The notes: a model not told the origin generated them from the sequence alone. A stretch of 64,000 nucleotides of DNA from G047528255 sp047528255 (GCA_047528255.1 CP180024.1:1364001-1428000); one strand, 5' to 3'. Positions 49,193 through 59,640 are shown, counted from the first letter of the stretch. Program-made: numbers and translations.

Positions 49193-50713
49193 ATGGTAAA
49201 GTCTCTAGTGAATTCGGTCAGCGGGCTTTTTATGAAACAGCGTTTCAATCAGATGAAAGGGTTCATCGATTATCCTGTGGAAGCTCAAAATCTGGTTTTG
49301 TTAGACCTTATTCGTACTTCCGGAGGTTCCTGTTTTGGAAAGAAATACGGATTTCGAGAGATTAAAAGCTATGAGAATTTTGTCACTAGAGTTCCTTTGC
49401 ATAATTACGAGGATTTATTTCCTTTTATTGAAAGAATGCGTAGAGGAGAATCAGATGTTTTATGGCCGGGAAAGGTCAAGTGGTTTGCTAAATCATCCGG
49501 AACGACTAATACAAAAAGTAAATATATACCTATTACCAAAGTCTGTTTGGATCAATGTCATTATAAGGCAGGAAAAGATTTGATCGCTCTTTATATGAGA
49601 AATCATCCGGATACCAAAATTTTTCATGGGAAAAATTTACGTTTGGGGGGTAGTTATAAACCATATGATTGCGGAACTTTTTATGGAGATGTCTCTTCGA
49701 TATTGATGGAAAATTTGCCGTTTTGGGCCGAGCGTCGCAGCACTCCAGGAAAGTCAGTTATTTTAATGAGCGAATGGAAGTCAAAGCTTGAAGCTATCGT
49801 CAATGAAGTGGCTAAACAAAATGTAATGAGCTTGTTTGGTGTTCCCTCTTGGATGCTGGTGCTTCTGAATAGACTTTTGGAAACTTCTGAAAAAAAATAT
49901 TTGGATGAGTTGTGGCCTGATTTAGAGGTTTTTTTTCATGGGGGAATGAGCTTTAAACCTTATGTAGAGCAGTACAAAAAATTATTGAGTAAGGAGATTA
50001 ATTACTACGACACGTACAATGCGTCAGAGGGTTTTTTTTCCGTTCAAGATCAAAAGGATTCCAAAGAGCTTTTGCTTTTGTTGGATCATGGTATATTTTA
50101 TGAGTTCATTCCTATGGAAGAGATAGATAATGAATTCCCTTCCATTGTTTCTATTGAAGGGGTGGAGCTGAATCGAAATTACGCTATGGTGATTTCTACC
50201 AATTCGGGTTTGTGGCGTTACATTATCGGGGATACCATAAAGTTCACTTGTCTTTCACCTTACCGCATTGTTATATCAGGAAGGACGAAGCATTTTATCA
50301 ATGCCTTTGGAGAGGAGTTGATTGTAGAAAATGCCGAAGAAGCTTTAAGTAAGACTTGTAGGAGGACGGACGCAATCATTCGTGAATATACGGCAGGACC
50401 TGTTTATATGAAAGAAAATTCATCAGGCGCTCACGAATGGATTATTGAGTTTGAAAAAGCCCCTTCCGATATCGATAATTTTCGTAATACTTTGGATGAT
50501 ACGCTGCAATCTTTGAACTCTGATTATGAGGCGAAGCGATATAAAAATATAACTTTGCGTCCTCCTGTTATCCGAGTGGCCAGAAAAGGGCTTTTTTATG
50601 ATTGGTTTAAGTCTTGTCGTAAGCTGGGTGGGCAAAGTAAAGTACCCCGATTGACCAATGATCGTAAATATTTGGATCTATTGCTCCGGATGAATCAAAA
50701 TGCATGGAAATGA
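49193..50713 (+). CDS. GH3 auxin-responsive-promoter family protein
   Basis: Adenylate-forming enzyme superfamily; plant GH3s conjugate amino acids to jasmonate or auxin, bacterial members are uncharacterised. 506 residues, full length. ATP-binding loop WFAKSSGTTNTKSKYIPIT (residues ~98-116); FHGGMSFKPY; the adenine/substrate motif YYDTYNASEGFF (~270); GLWRYIIGDTIKF (~343); C-terminal lid from about residue 400. No signal peptide or membrane segment. It is divergent from the DUF2797 pseudogene (45 bp apart), a common Bacteroidetes pairing. An IS left end begins 12 bp after the stop, sparing the gene. Confidence 0.92.
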   Translation: MVKSLVNSVSGLFMKQRFNQMKGFIDYPVEAQNLVLLDLIRTSGGSCFGKKYGFREIKSYENFVTRVPLHNYEDLFPFIERMRRGESDVLWPGKVKWFAKSSGTTNTKSKYIPITKVCLDQCHYKAGKDLIALYMRNHPDTKIFHGKNLRLGGSYKPYDCGTFYGDVSSILMENLPFWAERRSTPGKSVILMSEWKSKLEAIVNEVAKQNVMSLFGVPSWMLVLLNRLLETSEKKYLDELWPDLEVFFHGGMSFKPYVEQYKKLLSKEINYYDTYNASEGFFSVQDQKDSKELLLLLDHGIFYEFIPMEEIDNEFPSIVSIEGVELNRNYAMVISTNSGLWRYIIGDTIKFTCLSPYRIVISGRTKHFINAFGEELIVENAEEALSKTCRRTDAIIREYTAGPVYMKENSSGAHEWIIEFEKAPSDIDNFRNTLDDTLQSLNSDYEAKRYKNITLRPPVIRVARKGLFYDWFKSCRKLGGQSKVPRLTNDRKYLDLLLRMNQNAWK

Positions 50714-50725
50714 TACTGGCAGTAC

Positions 50726-52438
50726 GAGAACGTTGCATGAAAGAAGGAGATTAAAAAAATTTAAATCAACATATTGTTTTGTGTATTTGGACTAGAAAAC
50801 AAAAAAAAAGATTCGGATCTATGCTTCAGAAGCACCGCGCAAATAAGCTTTAGTGAACTCTATATATAGAGTGTTCTACTAGAAGGAGTGATTTTTTCAA
50901 AAGGTTAAAAACCTTGATCTACTAGAAGGGATGGAGAAAGAAATAAGAAAAATATATTAAAAAGGCTGGGGAATAAAAAGCAACCTGCTTATAGAGGAAT
51001 ATAGTTAAAGAAGAGGTAGATTTATTTTTTGACATTGTATTCGAAATACTGTTGATTATAAATTAATTAATTATATCTATTTTTATGCACAGCGCATAAA
51101 AAGGCCAATGGCACGATACAAATTATGAGCCATAGCGTCCATAAGAGGCTAGGCATGCACACGACCTAATCCTTTGTAACGAGCCTTGCCTGATTCAAAC
51201 CAACGCTTATACTGCCAAAAGTACGTTCTACTACCCATTGGGGTAGTACTCACTAATTTGTTGAATAATATAGAACCCTATTTAAGGTCCGGGTCCTATA
51301 AGATTTCTTCTGTATACGCTCTTTGATGCCTCGACTATGAAAGTAAGACACGTTGGCTGGAACTTGGTAACCTTTGTCTACATATACTTCTCTGGGTTTA
51401 TATCCTAGTTTGCTTATTAATGGCTTTAACCCTGTCCTATCATACTTATTAACTGGCTACCCTACAGCTAGTATCATTCCATTTTTATCTGCTTTATGTT
51501 CTTCTTGTATCCGTAGTAGAGTTTACCTGATTTCTTGAGTCATTTTCTTTGAGTGTCTACTCCTGATTGATTCTTTTTTTTTACCCTTTTTTTTTGATTG
51601 ATCTGCTTTTACCCTTTTCCTTCCGATCCTTCATTTTTATGCGCTAGGATCTCCCTTTGTGCTCAAGGGGCCCTGGCTACGTAGTGGAGGATCGGAAGGA
51701 AGAAAACCAAAAGCAAAGTCAAAGAAAAGCAAGGATAAAAAAAAGAGAATCAATCTGGAGTAGACACTCAAGGAAAATGACTCAAGAAATCAGGTAAACT
51801 CTACTACGGATACAAGAAGAACATAGGGTAGATAAAAATGGAATGATACTAGCTATACATAGGGTAGCCTGTCAATAAGTATGATAGTACAGGGTTAAAG
51901 CCATTAATAAGCAAACTAGGATATAAACCCAGAGAAGTATATGCAAATAAAGGGACAAGTGCTAGTCAACGTGTCTTACTTTCATAGTCGAGGCATTAAA
52001 GCCGTATACAGAAGAAAACCTATAGAAACCTCCACTTAAGTAGGATACCTATATTATTCAATAAATTAATGAGTCCCCCCCTCCCGATGGGTNGTAGAAC
52101 GTACNTTCGGCCGTATAANGTNNTGGTTTGGATCAGGAAAAGCTCGTTATAAAGGATTAGCTGGTGTGCATGCTCAGCCTCTTATCTAGTCTATGGCACA
52201 TAATTTGTGTGGTTTCCCTAGCGTCATTATGCGCTGTTTATAAAAATAGATATAATTAATTAATTTATAATCAATAGTATTTCGAATACAATGCGAAGGG
52301 CTAAATCCACATCGTTATCCAACGAAGTCCATCTAGATTATTGGATAAACGTAATCCAGTATTAACACAATGGTTTCGACTCGAAATAATATATTGATTT
52401 ACAAATATCTTAATCTCCGTCTCTCATGAAACATTCTC
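50726..52438. mobile_element. Palindromic IS5-like composite
   Basis: Order: plus-strand left end (50726-51008); minus-strand 3' half (51009 to about 51668); plus-strand 3' half (to 52379); minus-strand left end (52380-52438). The two 3' halves are inverted copies of about 650-700 bp meeting at GGGGCCCTGG, so the block is close to a fold-back. No intact frame. N's occur at 52093, 52105, 52119, 52122 and 52123. Its right edge truncates pyk. Confidence 0.85.
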
Positions 52439-52525
52439 GATTTGTAAAATATGTACATCTGAAAATCCATCTGAGCAAAACGTCTTTGGTGTCGGAGGGA
52501 GACCTATGGTGGCTACGATTTTCAT
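52439..52525 (-). pseudogene. Possible pyruvate kinase start, truncated
   Basis: A minus-strand ATG at 52525 opens MKIVATIGLPPTPKTFCSDG and then runs into an IS left end at 52438. KIVATIG is the typical start of pyruvate kinase, and in Bacteroidetes pyk often follows the IPExxxVDY gene, which is 32 bp upstream here. Only 29 codons remain and residues after TIG do not match well, so this is tentative. Confidence 0.45.
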
Positions 52526-52557
52526 CTTTTTGATAAAAATTTGGAATTTTTTGTATA

Positions 52558-53034
52558 TTATAAGATGAGATTATATTTTGATTTCAATGAATGAACGTCG
52601 ATGTTTGTGGTATGAATTATAAATGTAAAATGGTTCAACCTTTTGGTAAGGTTTTCTTCTTGGTTTGTCATGTCTTTTATGATCAAAAAGTAATGAAAAT
52701 GTTTCTGTTCCGGGATGAGTAGATAAGATTGAATTTTATGTTTTTTTAAGAGCATATCCTCGCTAAGGTATGTTTCTTGAATGAGATCTACCTTGTTTTT
52801 TATCAGAGTGTATTTAGCTTGTTGCTCGAGGCTTTCGCATTTGAAAAATGGAAAATAGAGGTGTTGATTTGTTGGCTTGTCGAAATAATCCAGACCTGTG
52901 ACGTCTTGTATGAAGTTTAGATGTAAGCTTCGGTTAAAAAAATAAGCGAGCTTGTATTCTTCCAAATAGGAGATAATGCCTATTAGAGAAAAATCAAAAT
53001 CACATTCCTCCTCTGGAAAGCTCTCCTTGCTCAT
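52558..53034 (-). CDS. IPExxxVDY family protein
   Basis: Small Bacteroidetes-specific family of unknown function, 158 residues. DFDFSLIGIISYLEEYKLAYFF and the late LIIKDM segment fit the family. The eponymous motif is changed: the short loop reads TLIKNK rather than a clear IPE...VDY. No signal peptide or membrane segment. It stands upstream of the possible pyk remnant, which fits the usual neighbour. With its partner broken and motif eroded, it may be decaying. Confidence 0.65.
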   Translation of the reverse strand: MSKESFPEEECDFDFSLIGIISYLEEYKLAYFFNRSLHLNFIQDVTGLDYFDKPTNQHLYFPFFKCESLEQQAKYTLIKNKVDLIQETYLSEDMLLKKHKIQSYLLIPEQKHFHYFLIIKDMTNQEENLTKRLNHFTFIIHTTNIDVHSLKSKYNLIL

Positions 53035-53132
53035 TGAGATGTTTTAAGGGCGAAAGTATGAATTTTAAACGATTCCCTTGGGAAGGGTGTGACCTTGTAT
53101 AGAATTCTATTTAAGGATACTACCCTAAAAAG

Positions 53133-54406
53133 TGAGAGCATTGTTTTAAAGTAGAATACATTTATTCTAGCCATCCTAGATGGCTTCGTTAGAGAACGAT
53201 GTAGATTTAGTCTTTCGAATTGTATTCGAAATATTATTGATTATAAGTTAATTAATTATATCTTTTTTTTATGAACAGTGCATAATAATTCCACGGAAAC
53301 GATACAAATTATGCCCATATCATCCATAAGATGCTGGCGATGCACACAAGCTAATCCTTTGTAACGAGTCTTTCCTGATCCAAACGAACGCTTTATACTG
53401 CTAAAAGAACGTTCTACTACCCATCGGGTTTTATTCACTAATTATTTGAATAATATAGATATCCTACTTAAGGGCCGATTCCTAATAGGCTTTTTCTGTA
53501 TACGGTCTTTGATGCCTCGATTATGAAAGTAAGACACGGTGACTGGCACTTGGTAACCTTTGTCTGCATATACTTCTCTGGGGTTATATCCTAGTTCGCT
53601 TATTAATGGCTTTAGCTCTCTACTATCATGCTCATTGGTTGCTACTCTATTTACTTCTAGTATCATTCCCAATTTTTACCCACCCCTATGTGCTTATTGT
53701 ATCCATAGTAGAGTTTACCTGATCTCTTGAGCTATTTTACTTAAGTGTCTACTCTTGATTGAGTCTCTTTTTTTATCCTTGCTTTTCTTTGACTGATTTG
53801 CTTTTTTACCTTCTCCTTCCGATTCTCCACTACGGAGGTAGGCTCTATATTAGGAGCAATGGGACTAACTGTAATATTAGTATCTACTATTACTCCTGTT
53901 CTAAATATTGCCTGATATTTTTCTAAGTCTTGATTGATCTTTTTCAGTAAGTTCTCATATGCCTTTTTAGCTATTATTTTATTTCGCTCTTTGCATAGAT
54001 TTATATGATCTGGGATCTGATCTTCTAATCGAAAACCACAAAATCGAATGCACCTCAAGGATTCTTTCACCAATTCTTCCGTTCCTACATCACTGAGATC
54101 ATACCAGTGATTCAAATGCATCATCGTAAATATGGATATTTCACTGTAGCAGGTTAGCCTTTTATTTCCTGGCCTTTTTGATATATTTTTTTATTTCTTT
54201 TTCCATCACTTTCTACTGGATAAAGGTGTTTAACCTTTTGAAAAACCCACTCCTTCTGGTAGAACCTTCCATATATAGTTAACTAAATCTTATTTGTGTG
54301 GTATTTCTGAGTATAGGACCGAGTTTTTTATTTTCTATTCCAAGTAGACGAAACAATATAGTGATTTACAAATATTTTAAACTCCTTCTCCCATACAACG
54401 TTCTCA
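53133..54406 (-). mobile_element. Degenerate IS5-like copy 12
   Basis: Complete minus-strand copy, right terminus GAGAGCATTGTTTTAAAG, left terminus CAACGTTCTCA. Longer pieces remain: 53741-54124 (127 codons, with first catalytic Asp VIVDTNI), 53442-53672 (VYADKGYQVPV, second Asp) and 53256-53438 (WVVERSFSSIKRSFG, third Glu). All three catalytic residues survive in one copy, in separate frames. Confidence 0.9.
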
Positions 54407-54689
54407 TAACGATATACCACTGTAGTAGGTTGACCTTATATTTTCTGGAATTTTTGATATATTTTTCTTATTTTTTCTCTCTATCCACTTCCCAGTGGGT
54501 CAATCTGTTTAATATTTTAAAAAAATCACTCCTTCTGGTAGAACGTTCCATATAGTTCACTAAAGCTTATTTATGCGGTATTTCTGAGCATAGGGTCGAA
54601 TCTTTTTTTATTTTTTTTACGCCAAATACACGAAACAATATATTATATTTACAAACACTTTAACTTCCTTTTCTCATGTAACGTCCTCA
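54407..54689 (-). mobile_element. IS5-like left-part fragment
   Basis: Same-strand 5' fragment beginning TAACGATATACCACTG directly after copy 12 and ending at GTAACGTCCTCA. Confidence 0.85.
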
Positions 54690-54819
54690 TTGTAGGTAAA
54701 GAGGCTTCCTGTAGTGAGGATATTCTCCGGAGGTTTTGTTTCCAAAAGGATTTAGGTTTGATTGAAAGAATTAGATTCTTTCAAAGGTTCTGACTCAATG
54801 GGGGCATGCGTAAATGAAT

Positions 54820-55191
54820 TTATTTCTGGGGAGTTGTCAAGATATCATTTTTTTCCTTTTTAAGAATGAGAAAATCTAGATGATCGGTGTGGATCTCGGT
54901 CATATATCGTATATGTCCGTTATGGTTCCATTTTCTGGTACGCAACTTCCCTTCGATGTAGATTTTGTCTCCTTTTTTTAAATGTTTTTCACAGACTTCC
55001 GCCAGATGATTCCTAACTACAATATTGTGCCACTCGGTGTGAGAGGTCTGTTCGTTTTTTTCACGATTGTAGTAGATTTCAGAAGTAGCTAGCGGGAAGC
55101 GTCCGATGGCATTATCTTCTTTAAAATAATGAACCTTTACGTCGTCCCCGAGATTGCCAATCAATATTACTTTATTTACTGTTCCGCTCAT
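54820..55191 (-). CDS. ssb: Single-stranded DNA-binding protein
   Basis: OB-fold protein protecting ssDNA. 123 residues from MSGTVNKVILIGNLGDDVKV at 55191. The core with RFPLATSE, TEWHNIVVRNHLAEVCEKHL, KGDKIYIEGKLRTRKW is whole. It ends LILKKEKNDILTTPQK, without the acidic tip (DDLPF-like) that recruits partners in most bacteria. An acidic stretch just downstream (SPEINSFTHAPIESEP) lies in another frame and also lacks the tip. Located 46 bp after mutY, the normal Bacteroidales neighbour. The 130 bp to the IS hold no clear gene. Confidence 0.93.
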   Translation of the reverse strand: MSGTVNKVILIGNLGDDVKVHYFKEDNAIGRFPLATSEIYYNREKNEQTSHTEWHNIVVRNHLAEVCEKHLKKGDKIYIEGKLRTRKWNHNGHIRYMTEIHTDHLDFLILKKEKNDILTTPQK

Positions 55192-55237
55192 TGGATTGAA
55201 TGAAAAAACACCGATCACAAAGGTAGAAAAAATTACG

Positions 55238-56269
55238 TCATTTTTTATTCTTCAGAAACAAGGAAATGGGCCTTGGAAAGGGATATTTATCAAGCATGTC
55301 AGTCGCGACAAGTTCAAATCCCTCCAGCTTCTCTTTTGTGTTTTTTTGAGCATGACCTTCCCAAAATTCGATGTGCAAGTTTTGATGGGTGAGTTTATGT
55401 GTCAATTGGTAGATTGGCGCAGCCAGTACGTCGAATGTGTTATACATTGCCTTTTGTACTTCAGTGGGCGAAAAAAATTGAGCAGAGTGTATAAGAGGTA
55501 GTTCGTAAAGACCTTTCCAGATGTCGGCATCTCTTCTGCACTGGATCCATATCCCTTGATCGGAAGAGAGAAATAGATAGTAGAAAAAGCGTTGTTTGAC
55601 CGAGTTTTTTTTTGTTTTCACCGGTAGTTGATATACTGCTTTGTTTTGTAAGGCAAAACAGGAATCATTCACCGGACATTTCTGGCATTGAGCTTGTTTT
55701 CGGGTACATATGGTAGAACCAAGCTCCATGACTGCTTGATTGAAGTCTCCCGGTGCAGTTTGATGAATGATTTGACGGCCTAAGTCCATAAACCTCTTTT
55801 TGCTTTTTGCTACGCTGATATCGTCATACAATCCGAAATGCCTGGATAACACACGATATGCATTTCCGTCTATGGCAGGAACGGGTTCTTTGAAGCAAAT
55901 GGAAGCTATGGCGGCGGCCGTGTATGTTCCGATACCCTTCAGTTGAATGAGCCCTTCGTAATGCTGAGGAAAAAAACCATTTTTTTGCTGCCGAATTTTT
56001 TTAGCCGTGAAGTGTAGATTCCTTGCCCGATTGTAATACCCCAGTCCTTCCCAGGCTTTCATCACTTCTTGTTCCCCAGCTTGAGCAAGAGAATCTAGAG
56101 AGGGAAAGCGTTTGATGAAGTTCACGTAATAGTTCATACCCTGTAAAACTCGTGTTTGTTGCAAAATGATTTCGGACACCCATATATAATAAGGGTCGTG
56201 AGTTTCTCTCCAAGGTAATTTGCGATGCTGAGTTTCATACCAACTTAACAAAGTTTCTGAAAAAGTCAT
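55238..56269 (-). CDS. mutY: A/G-specific adenine glycosylase
   Basis: Removes adenine mispaired with 8-oxoguanine. 343 residues. Catalytic Glu in VSEIILQQTRV; helix-hairpin-helix LKGIGTYTAAAIASI; catalytic Asp in AIDGNAYRVLSR; 4Fe-4S ligands C-x6-C-x2-C-x5-C (CTRKQAQCQKCPVNDSC); C-terminal NUDIX-like 8-oxoG recognition domain. Divergent from hup, with a 110-bp shared upstream region. Confidence 0.96.
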   Translation of the reverse strand: MTFSETLLSWYETQHRKLPWRETHDPYYIWVSEIILQQTRVLQGMNYYVNFIKRFPSLDSLAQAGEQEVMKAWEGLGYYNRARNLHFTAKKIRQQKNGFFPQHYEGLIQLKGIGTYTAAAIASICFKEPVPAIDGNAYRVLSRHFGLYDDISVAKSKKRFMDLGRQIIHQTAPGDFNQAVMELGSTICTRKQAQCQKCPVNDSCFALQNKAVYQLPVKTKKNSVKQRFFYYLFLSSDQGIWIQCRRDADIWKGLYELPLIHSAQFFSPTEVQKAMYNTFDVLAAPIYQLTHKLTHQNLHIEFWEGHAQKNTKEKLEGFELVATDMLDKYPFPRPISLFLKNKK

Positions 56270-56306
56270 TTGAGTCTAATTTTATAGCGATTTTATAAAA
56301 AATTGG

Positions 56307-56314
56307 TATCTTTG
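56307..56314 (+). promoter_or_regulatory. Probable hup promoter (-7 box)
   Basis: TATCTTTG fits TAnnTTTG; the -33 region is T-rich without TTG. 65 bp before the HU start. Confidence 0.5.
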
Positions 56315-56379
56315 GCAACTGGATTTTAGGTATTGTCCTTTAACAATCTTCATGAACAACCATTAATCTTAGATTTGAC

Positions 56380-56676
56380 ATGACAAAAGCAGAAATCGTA
56401 ACAAAGATTGCGTACGACGTTGGATTAGAGAAAGACGAAATACTTAAAGTGTTAGATGCTTTTACCGCCACGGTGAAAGAGACTTTGGTTTGTGGCGAGG
56501 AGGTTACTTTAAGAGGATTCGGTACTTTTTCCAACAAATCTCGAGCTGAAAAAATAGGGCGTAATATAACCAAGAATGTGTCCGTTGTTATCCCTGCACA
56601 TTCCATTCCGGCATTTAAACCTGCAAAGGGGTTTACTGAGGAAGTAAAAGAAAATGTCCCGTACTCATCAAAGTAA
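56380..56676 (+). CDS. hup: HU-like DNA-binding protein
   Basis: Nucleoid protein of the HU/IHF family. 98 residues. MTKAEIVTKIAYDVGLEKDE begins the helical dimer part; GEEVTLRGFGTF and IPAHSIPAFKPAKGF flank the DNA-binding arm. In Bacteroidales this HU lies between mutY and the COX24-like/rng pair, as here. Confidence 0.95.
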   Translation: MTKAEIVTKIAYDVGLEKDEILKVLDAFTATVKETLVCGEEVTLRGFGTFSNKSRAEKIGRNITKNVSVVIPAHSIPAFKPAKGFTEEVKENVPYSSK

Positions 56677-56708
56677 GATAGCCTGAAATCGATTAATGTT
56701 TTGAAACT

Positions 56709-56801
56709 ATGCCTAACGGAAAAAAAAGAAAGAGAAAAAAAATAGCTACCCACAAACGTAAAAAGAGAAGTAGGAAAAATAGACATAAGAAGAAGAAATA
56801 G
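56709..56801 (+). CDS. Tiny basic protein, AURKAIP1/COX24-like (bS22/mS38 type)
   Basis: Thirty residues: MPNGKKRKRKKIATHKRKKR followed by SRKNRHKKKK. Conserved Bacteroidetes micro-protein found between hup and rng, similar in composition to mitochondrial mS38 (COX24) and actinobacterial bS22, so possibly a small-subunit ribosomal protein. Below usual ORF length cut-offs. 32 bp after hup. Two-thirds of residues are Lys/Arg/His. Confidence 0.85.
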   Translation: MPNGKKRKRKKIATHKRKKRSRKNRHKKKK

Positions 56802-56919
56802 GCGTTATATATTCTTCAAAACCAGTGCTAGAACTTGATGCATTGGTTTTACCTTTTTTTTTTATGTAAAAAGAAAGAATGAGTAAATAGTTTTAATCGT
56901 AAGTGTAGGGAGATAAGAG

Positions 56920-57113
56920 ATGCTTATTGATCTTCTTGAAAGGGAAATACTTTCAGAACTCTCACCGAGAAAGTATAAATAAAAGAATTCAGTAGGAGAT
57001 CTTTATCTAGGTAAAGTGAAAAAGTCGTCCAAAGTATTAATGCTTTTTTTCAACATCATATTCTCAAAAGAAGCTTTCTTTCGTTATCAAAATAGGCCCT
57101 AGCTCAAATATTT
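56920..57113 (+). pseudogene. Ribonuclease E/G N-terminal remnant
   Basis: From the ATG at 56920 one frame reads LIDLLEREILSELSPRKYK, a TAA, then NSVGDLYLGKVKKSSKVLML, matching the start of Bacteroidales ribonuclease G (EDKxLVEL...VGDIYLGKVKK, the S1 domain). Later residues fade and the IS starts at 57114. The catalytic domain is gone. Position after the COX24-like gene supports rng. Loss of RNase E/G here would leave mRNA and 16S processing to other nucleases. Confidence 0.7.
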
Positions 57114-57300
57114 TGAGACACATTGTTTTAAGGTAGAATACGTTTATTCAACCTCCTGGATCGGTTTAATTAAAGAAGATGTAAATTTAGTCTTTCACAT
57201 TGTATTTAAAAACTATTGATTATAAATCAATTATATTTATATAAGAACGATGCATGAAAGAATGAGATTAAAACATTTGTAAATCAATATCTTGTTTCAA
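57114..57300. mobile_element. IS5-like end fragments
   Basis: Minus-strand right end (57114-57243, GAGACACATTGTTTTAAGG) followed by a 57-bp plus-strand left end (57244-57300, AGAACGATGCATG). It truncates rng. The sequence CTCAAA-TAT-TTTGAG at 57103-57117 straddles the border. Confidence 0.82.
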
Positions 57301-58292
57301 GACCATTGTGTTAATTTCGGATTACGTTTATTCAGCCTATAGATCGGCTTACCTAGAGAAGATGTAGATTTACTCTTTCACGTTGTATTCGAAATACTAT
57401 TGATTATAAATTAATTAATTCATATTTGTTCTATGAATAACTCATAATAATGCCAAGGTCGCGATACAAATTATGTGCCATAGCCCCATAAAATGCTCGG
57501 CATGCTACGAGCTAATCCTTTGTAACGAGCCTTTCCTGATCCAAACCAACGCTTTATACTACCAAAAATAGGGTCTATTATTCATCTGGGTTTACTCACT
57601 TATTTTTTGAATAAGGATTGCTATCTTACTTGAGGATAGGTCTTATAGGCTTTCTTTTGTATAGGTTATTTGATGTCTCGAGTATGAAAGTAAGACACGT
57701 TGGCTGGCACTTGGTAACCGTTATCTGCATAACTCTTATGCTGGGTTTATATACTAATTTGCTTATTAATGGCTTTAGCCTTCTAGTATCAAGCTCATTA
57801 GCTGCACGCTATGTACTTGTTAGTATCATTCCATTTTTATCCATTACTATATGCTTCTTGTATCCGTAGTAGAGTTTACCTGATTTCTTGAGTTATTTTC
57901 CTTGAGTGTTACTTTTTATTGAGTTTCTTTTTTTGTACTTGCTTTTCTTTGACTGATTTGCTTTTGCCCCTCTTCCTTCCAATCCTCTACTACGTAGGTA
58001 AAAGCCCCTTTGGAGCAAAGGAATCATTCTAATACTGGCATCTACTATCACTCCTGTTTTAATTATAGCCTGATGTTTTTCTAATTTTTTATTGATCTTT
58101 TTCAGTAAGTTCTCATATGCCTTTTTAGCTACTATTTCATTGCGAAATTTGTATAGAGTTGTATGATCTAGGATTTACTCTTCCAATCGAAAAGCACAAA
58201 ATCGTATACAGCTTATGAAATCTTTTACCAATTCTTCCGTTTCTACCTCACTGAGATCATACCAGTGACTCAAAAGAATCATCGTAAATAAC
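57301..58292 (-). mobile_element. 5'-truncated IS5-like copy 13
   Basis: Minus-strand copy from right terminus GACCATTGTGTTAA to the start of the transposase gene (ATCGTAAATAAC), lacking its left 190 bp. A plus-strand left terminus begins at the break. Confidence 0.88.
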
Positions 58293-59578
58293 GAGAACGT
58301 TGCATGGGAGAAGGAGGTTAAAATATTTGTAAATCAATATATTGTTTCGTCTATTTGGAGTAGAAAATAAAAAATTCGGCTCTATGCTCAGAAGCACTGC
58401 ACAAATAATATTTAGTGAACTATATAGAGAACGTTCTACCAGAAGGAGTCAGTTTTTCAAAAGGTTAAACACTTTGATCCTCAATGGAAAGAGATGGAGA
58501 AAGAAATAAGAAAAATATATCAAAAAGGAAAGGGAATAAAAGGCCAACCTGCTTACAGTTAAATATCGTTATTTAAGATGATGATTTTGAGTCACTGGTA
58601 TGATCTCAGTGAGGTAGGGTAGGAAGAATTGGTAAAAGATTCCATAAGCTGCATGCGCTTTTATGGTTTTCGATTGGAAGATCAAATCCCAGATCATACG
58701 ACTCTATGCAGAATTCGCAATGAAATAGTAACCAAAAACGCATATGAGCGCATACTGAAAAAGATCAATAAAGAATTAGAAAAATATCAGGCGATAGTTA
58801 AAACAGGAGTGATAGTAAATGCTAGTATTGCAGTGAGGTCCTTTGCCCCCAAGGTAGCGCCTACCTACGTAGTGGTAGGATCGGAAGAAAGAGGGGAAAA
58901 AGCAAATCAGTCAAAAAAAGAAAGGGTAAAAAAATAGAATCAATCAGGAGTAGACACTCAAGGAAAATAGCTCAAGAAATCAGATAAACTCTACTACGGA
59001 TACAAGAAGAACATAGGGGTATAAAAATGGAATGATACTAACAGTACATATCGTATTAGCCAATATGAGCATGATAGTAGAGGGCTAAAGCCATTAATAG
59101 GCAAGGTAGGATATAAACCTAGAGAACATATGTAGTAAAGGTTACTACGTTCCAGCCAACGTGTCTTACTTTCATAGTCGAAGCATAAAAGACCGTATAC
59201 AGAAGATGTCTATAGGAACCGTCCCTTAAGTAGGATAGCTATATTATTCAACAAATTAGTGAGTAAAAATCGATGGGTAGTAGAACGTACTTTTGGTAGT
59301 ATAAGCGTTGGTTTGTATCAGGAAAGGTTCGTTACAAAAGATTAGCTCGTGTGCATGATCAGCATCTTATGGAGGTTATGGCTCATAATTTATATTGTTC
59401 CCTTGGAATTATTATATTATTATTCATAAAAATATATATAATTAATTAATTTATAATCAATAATATTTTTAATACAATATAAAAAGATAAAGTCCCTCGT
59501 CTCCAATAAAAACCATATAGGAGGTTGAATAAAGCTAATCCACTTTAATACAATGATTTATTTAATACAATGATCTCG
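58293..59578 (+). mobile_element. Degenerate IS5-like copy 14
   Basis: Complete plus-strand copy, GAGAACGTTGCATGGGAG to ATGATCTC. A 102-codon frame (58629-58937) keeps LEDQIPDHTTLC; the first catalytic Asp is changed (VIVNASI). The right tip carries a 14-bp duplication (TTAATACAATGAT). Confidence 0.9.
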
Positions 59579-59611
59579 CCTTTTTAATCGGAGAGATGAT
59601 AATTTATTGGA

Positions 59612-59619
59612 TAATTTTG
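59612..59619 (+). promoter_or_regulatory. Possible promoter of nif3 and the following gene
   Basis: TAATTTTG fits TAnnTTTG, 21 bp before the nif3 ATG; no TTG at -33. Confidence 0.4.
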
Positions 59620-59640
59620 GTCTTACGATAAGATGCAATT

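Noticed and set aside
1963..59578. Target-site duplications next to IS termini
   Set aside because: Flanks of the complete copies were compared by eye and no consistent short duplication was found, as expected after nesting and decay.
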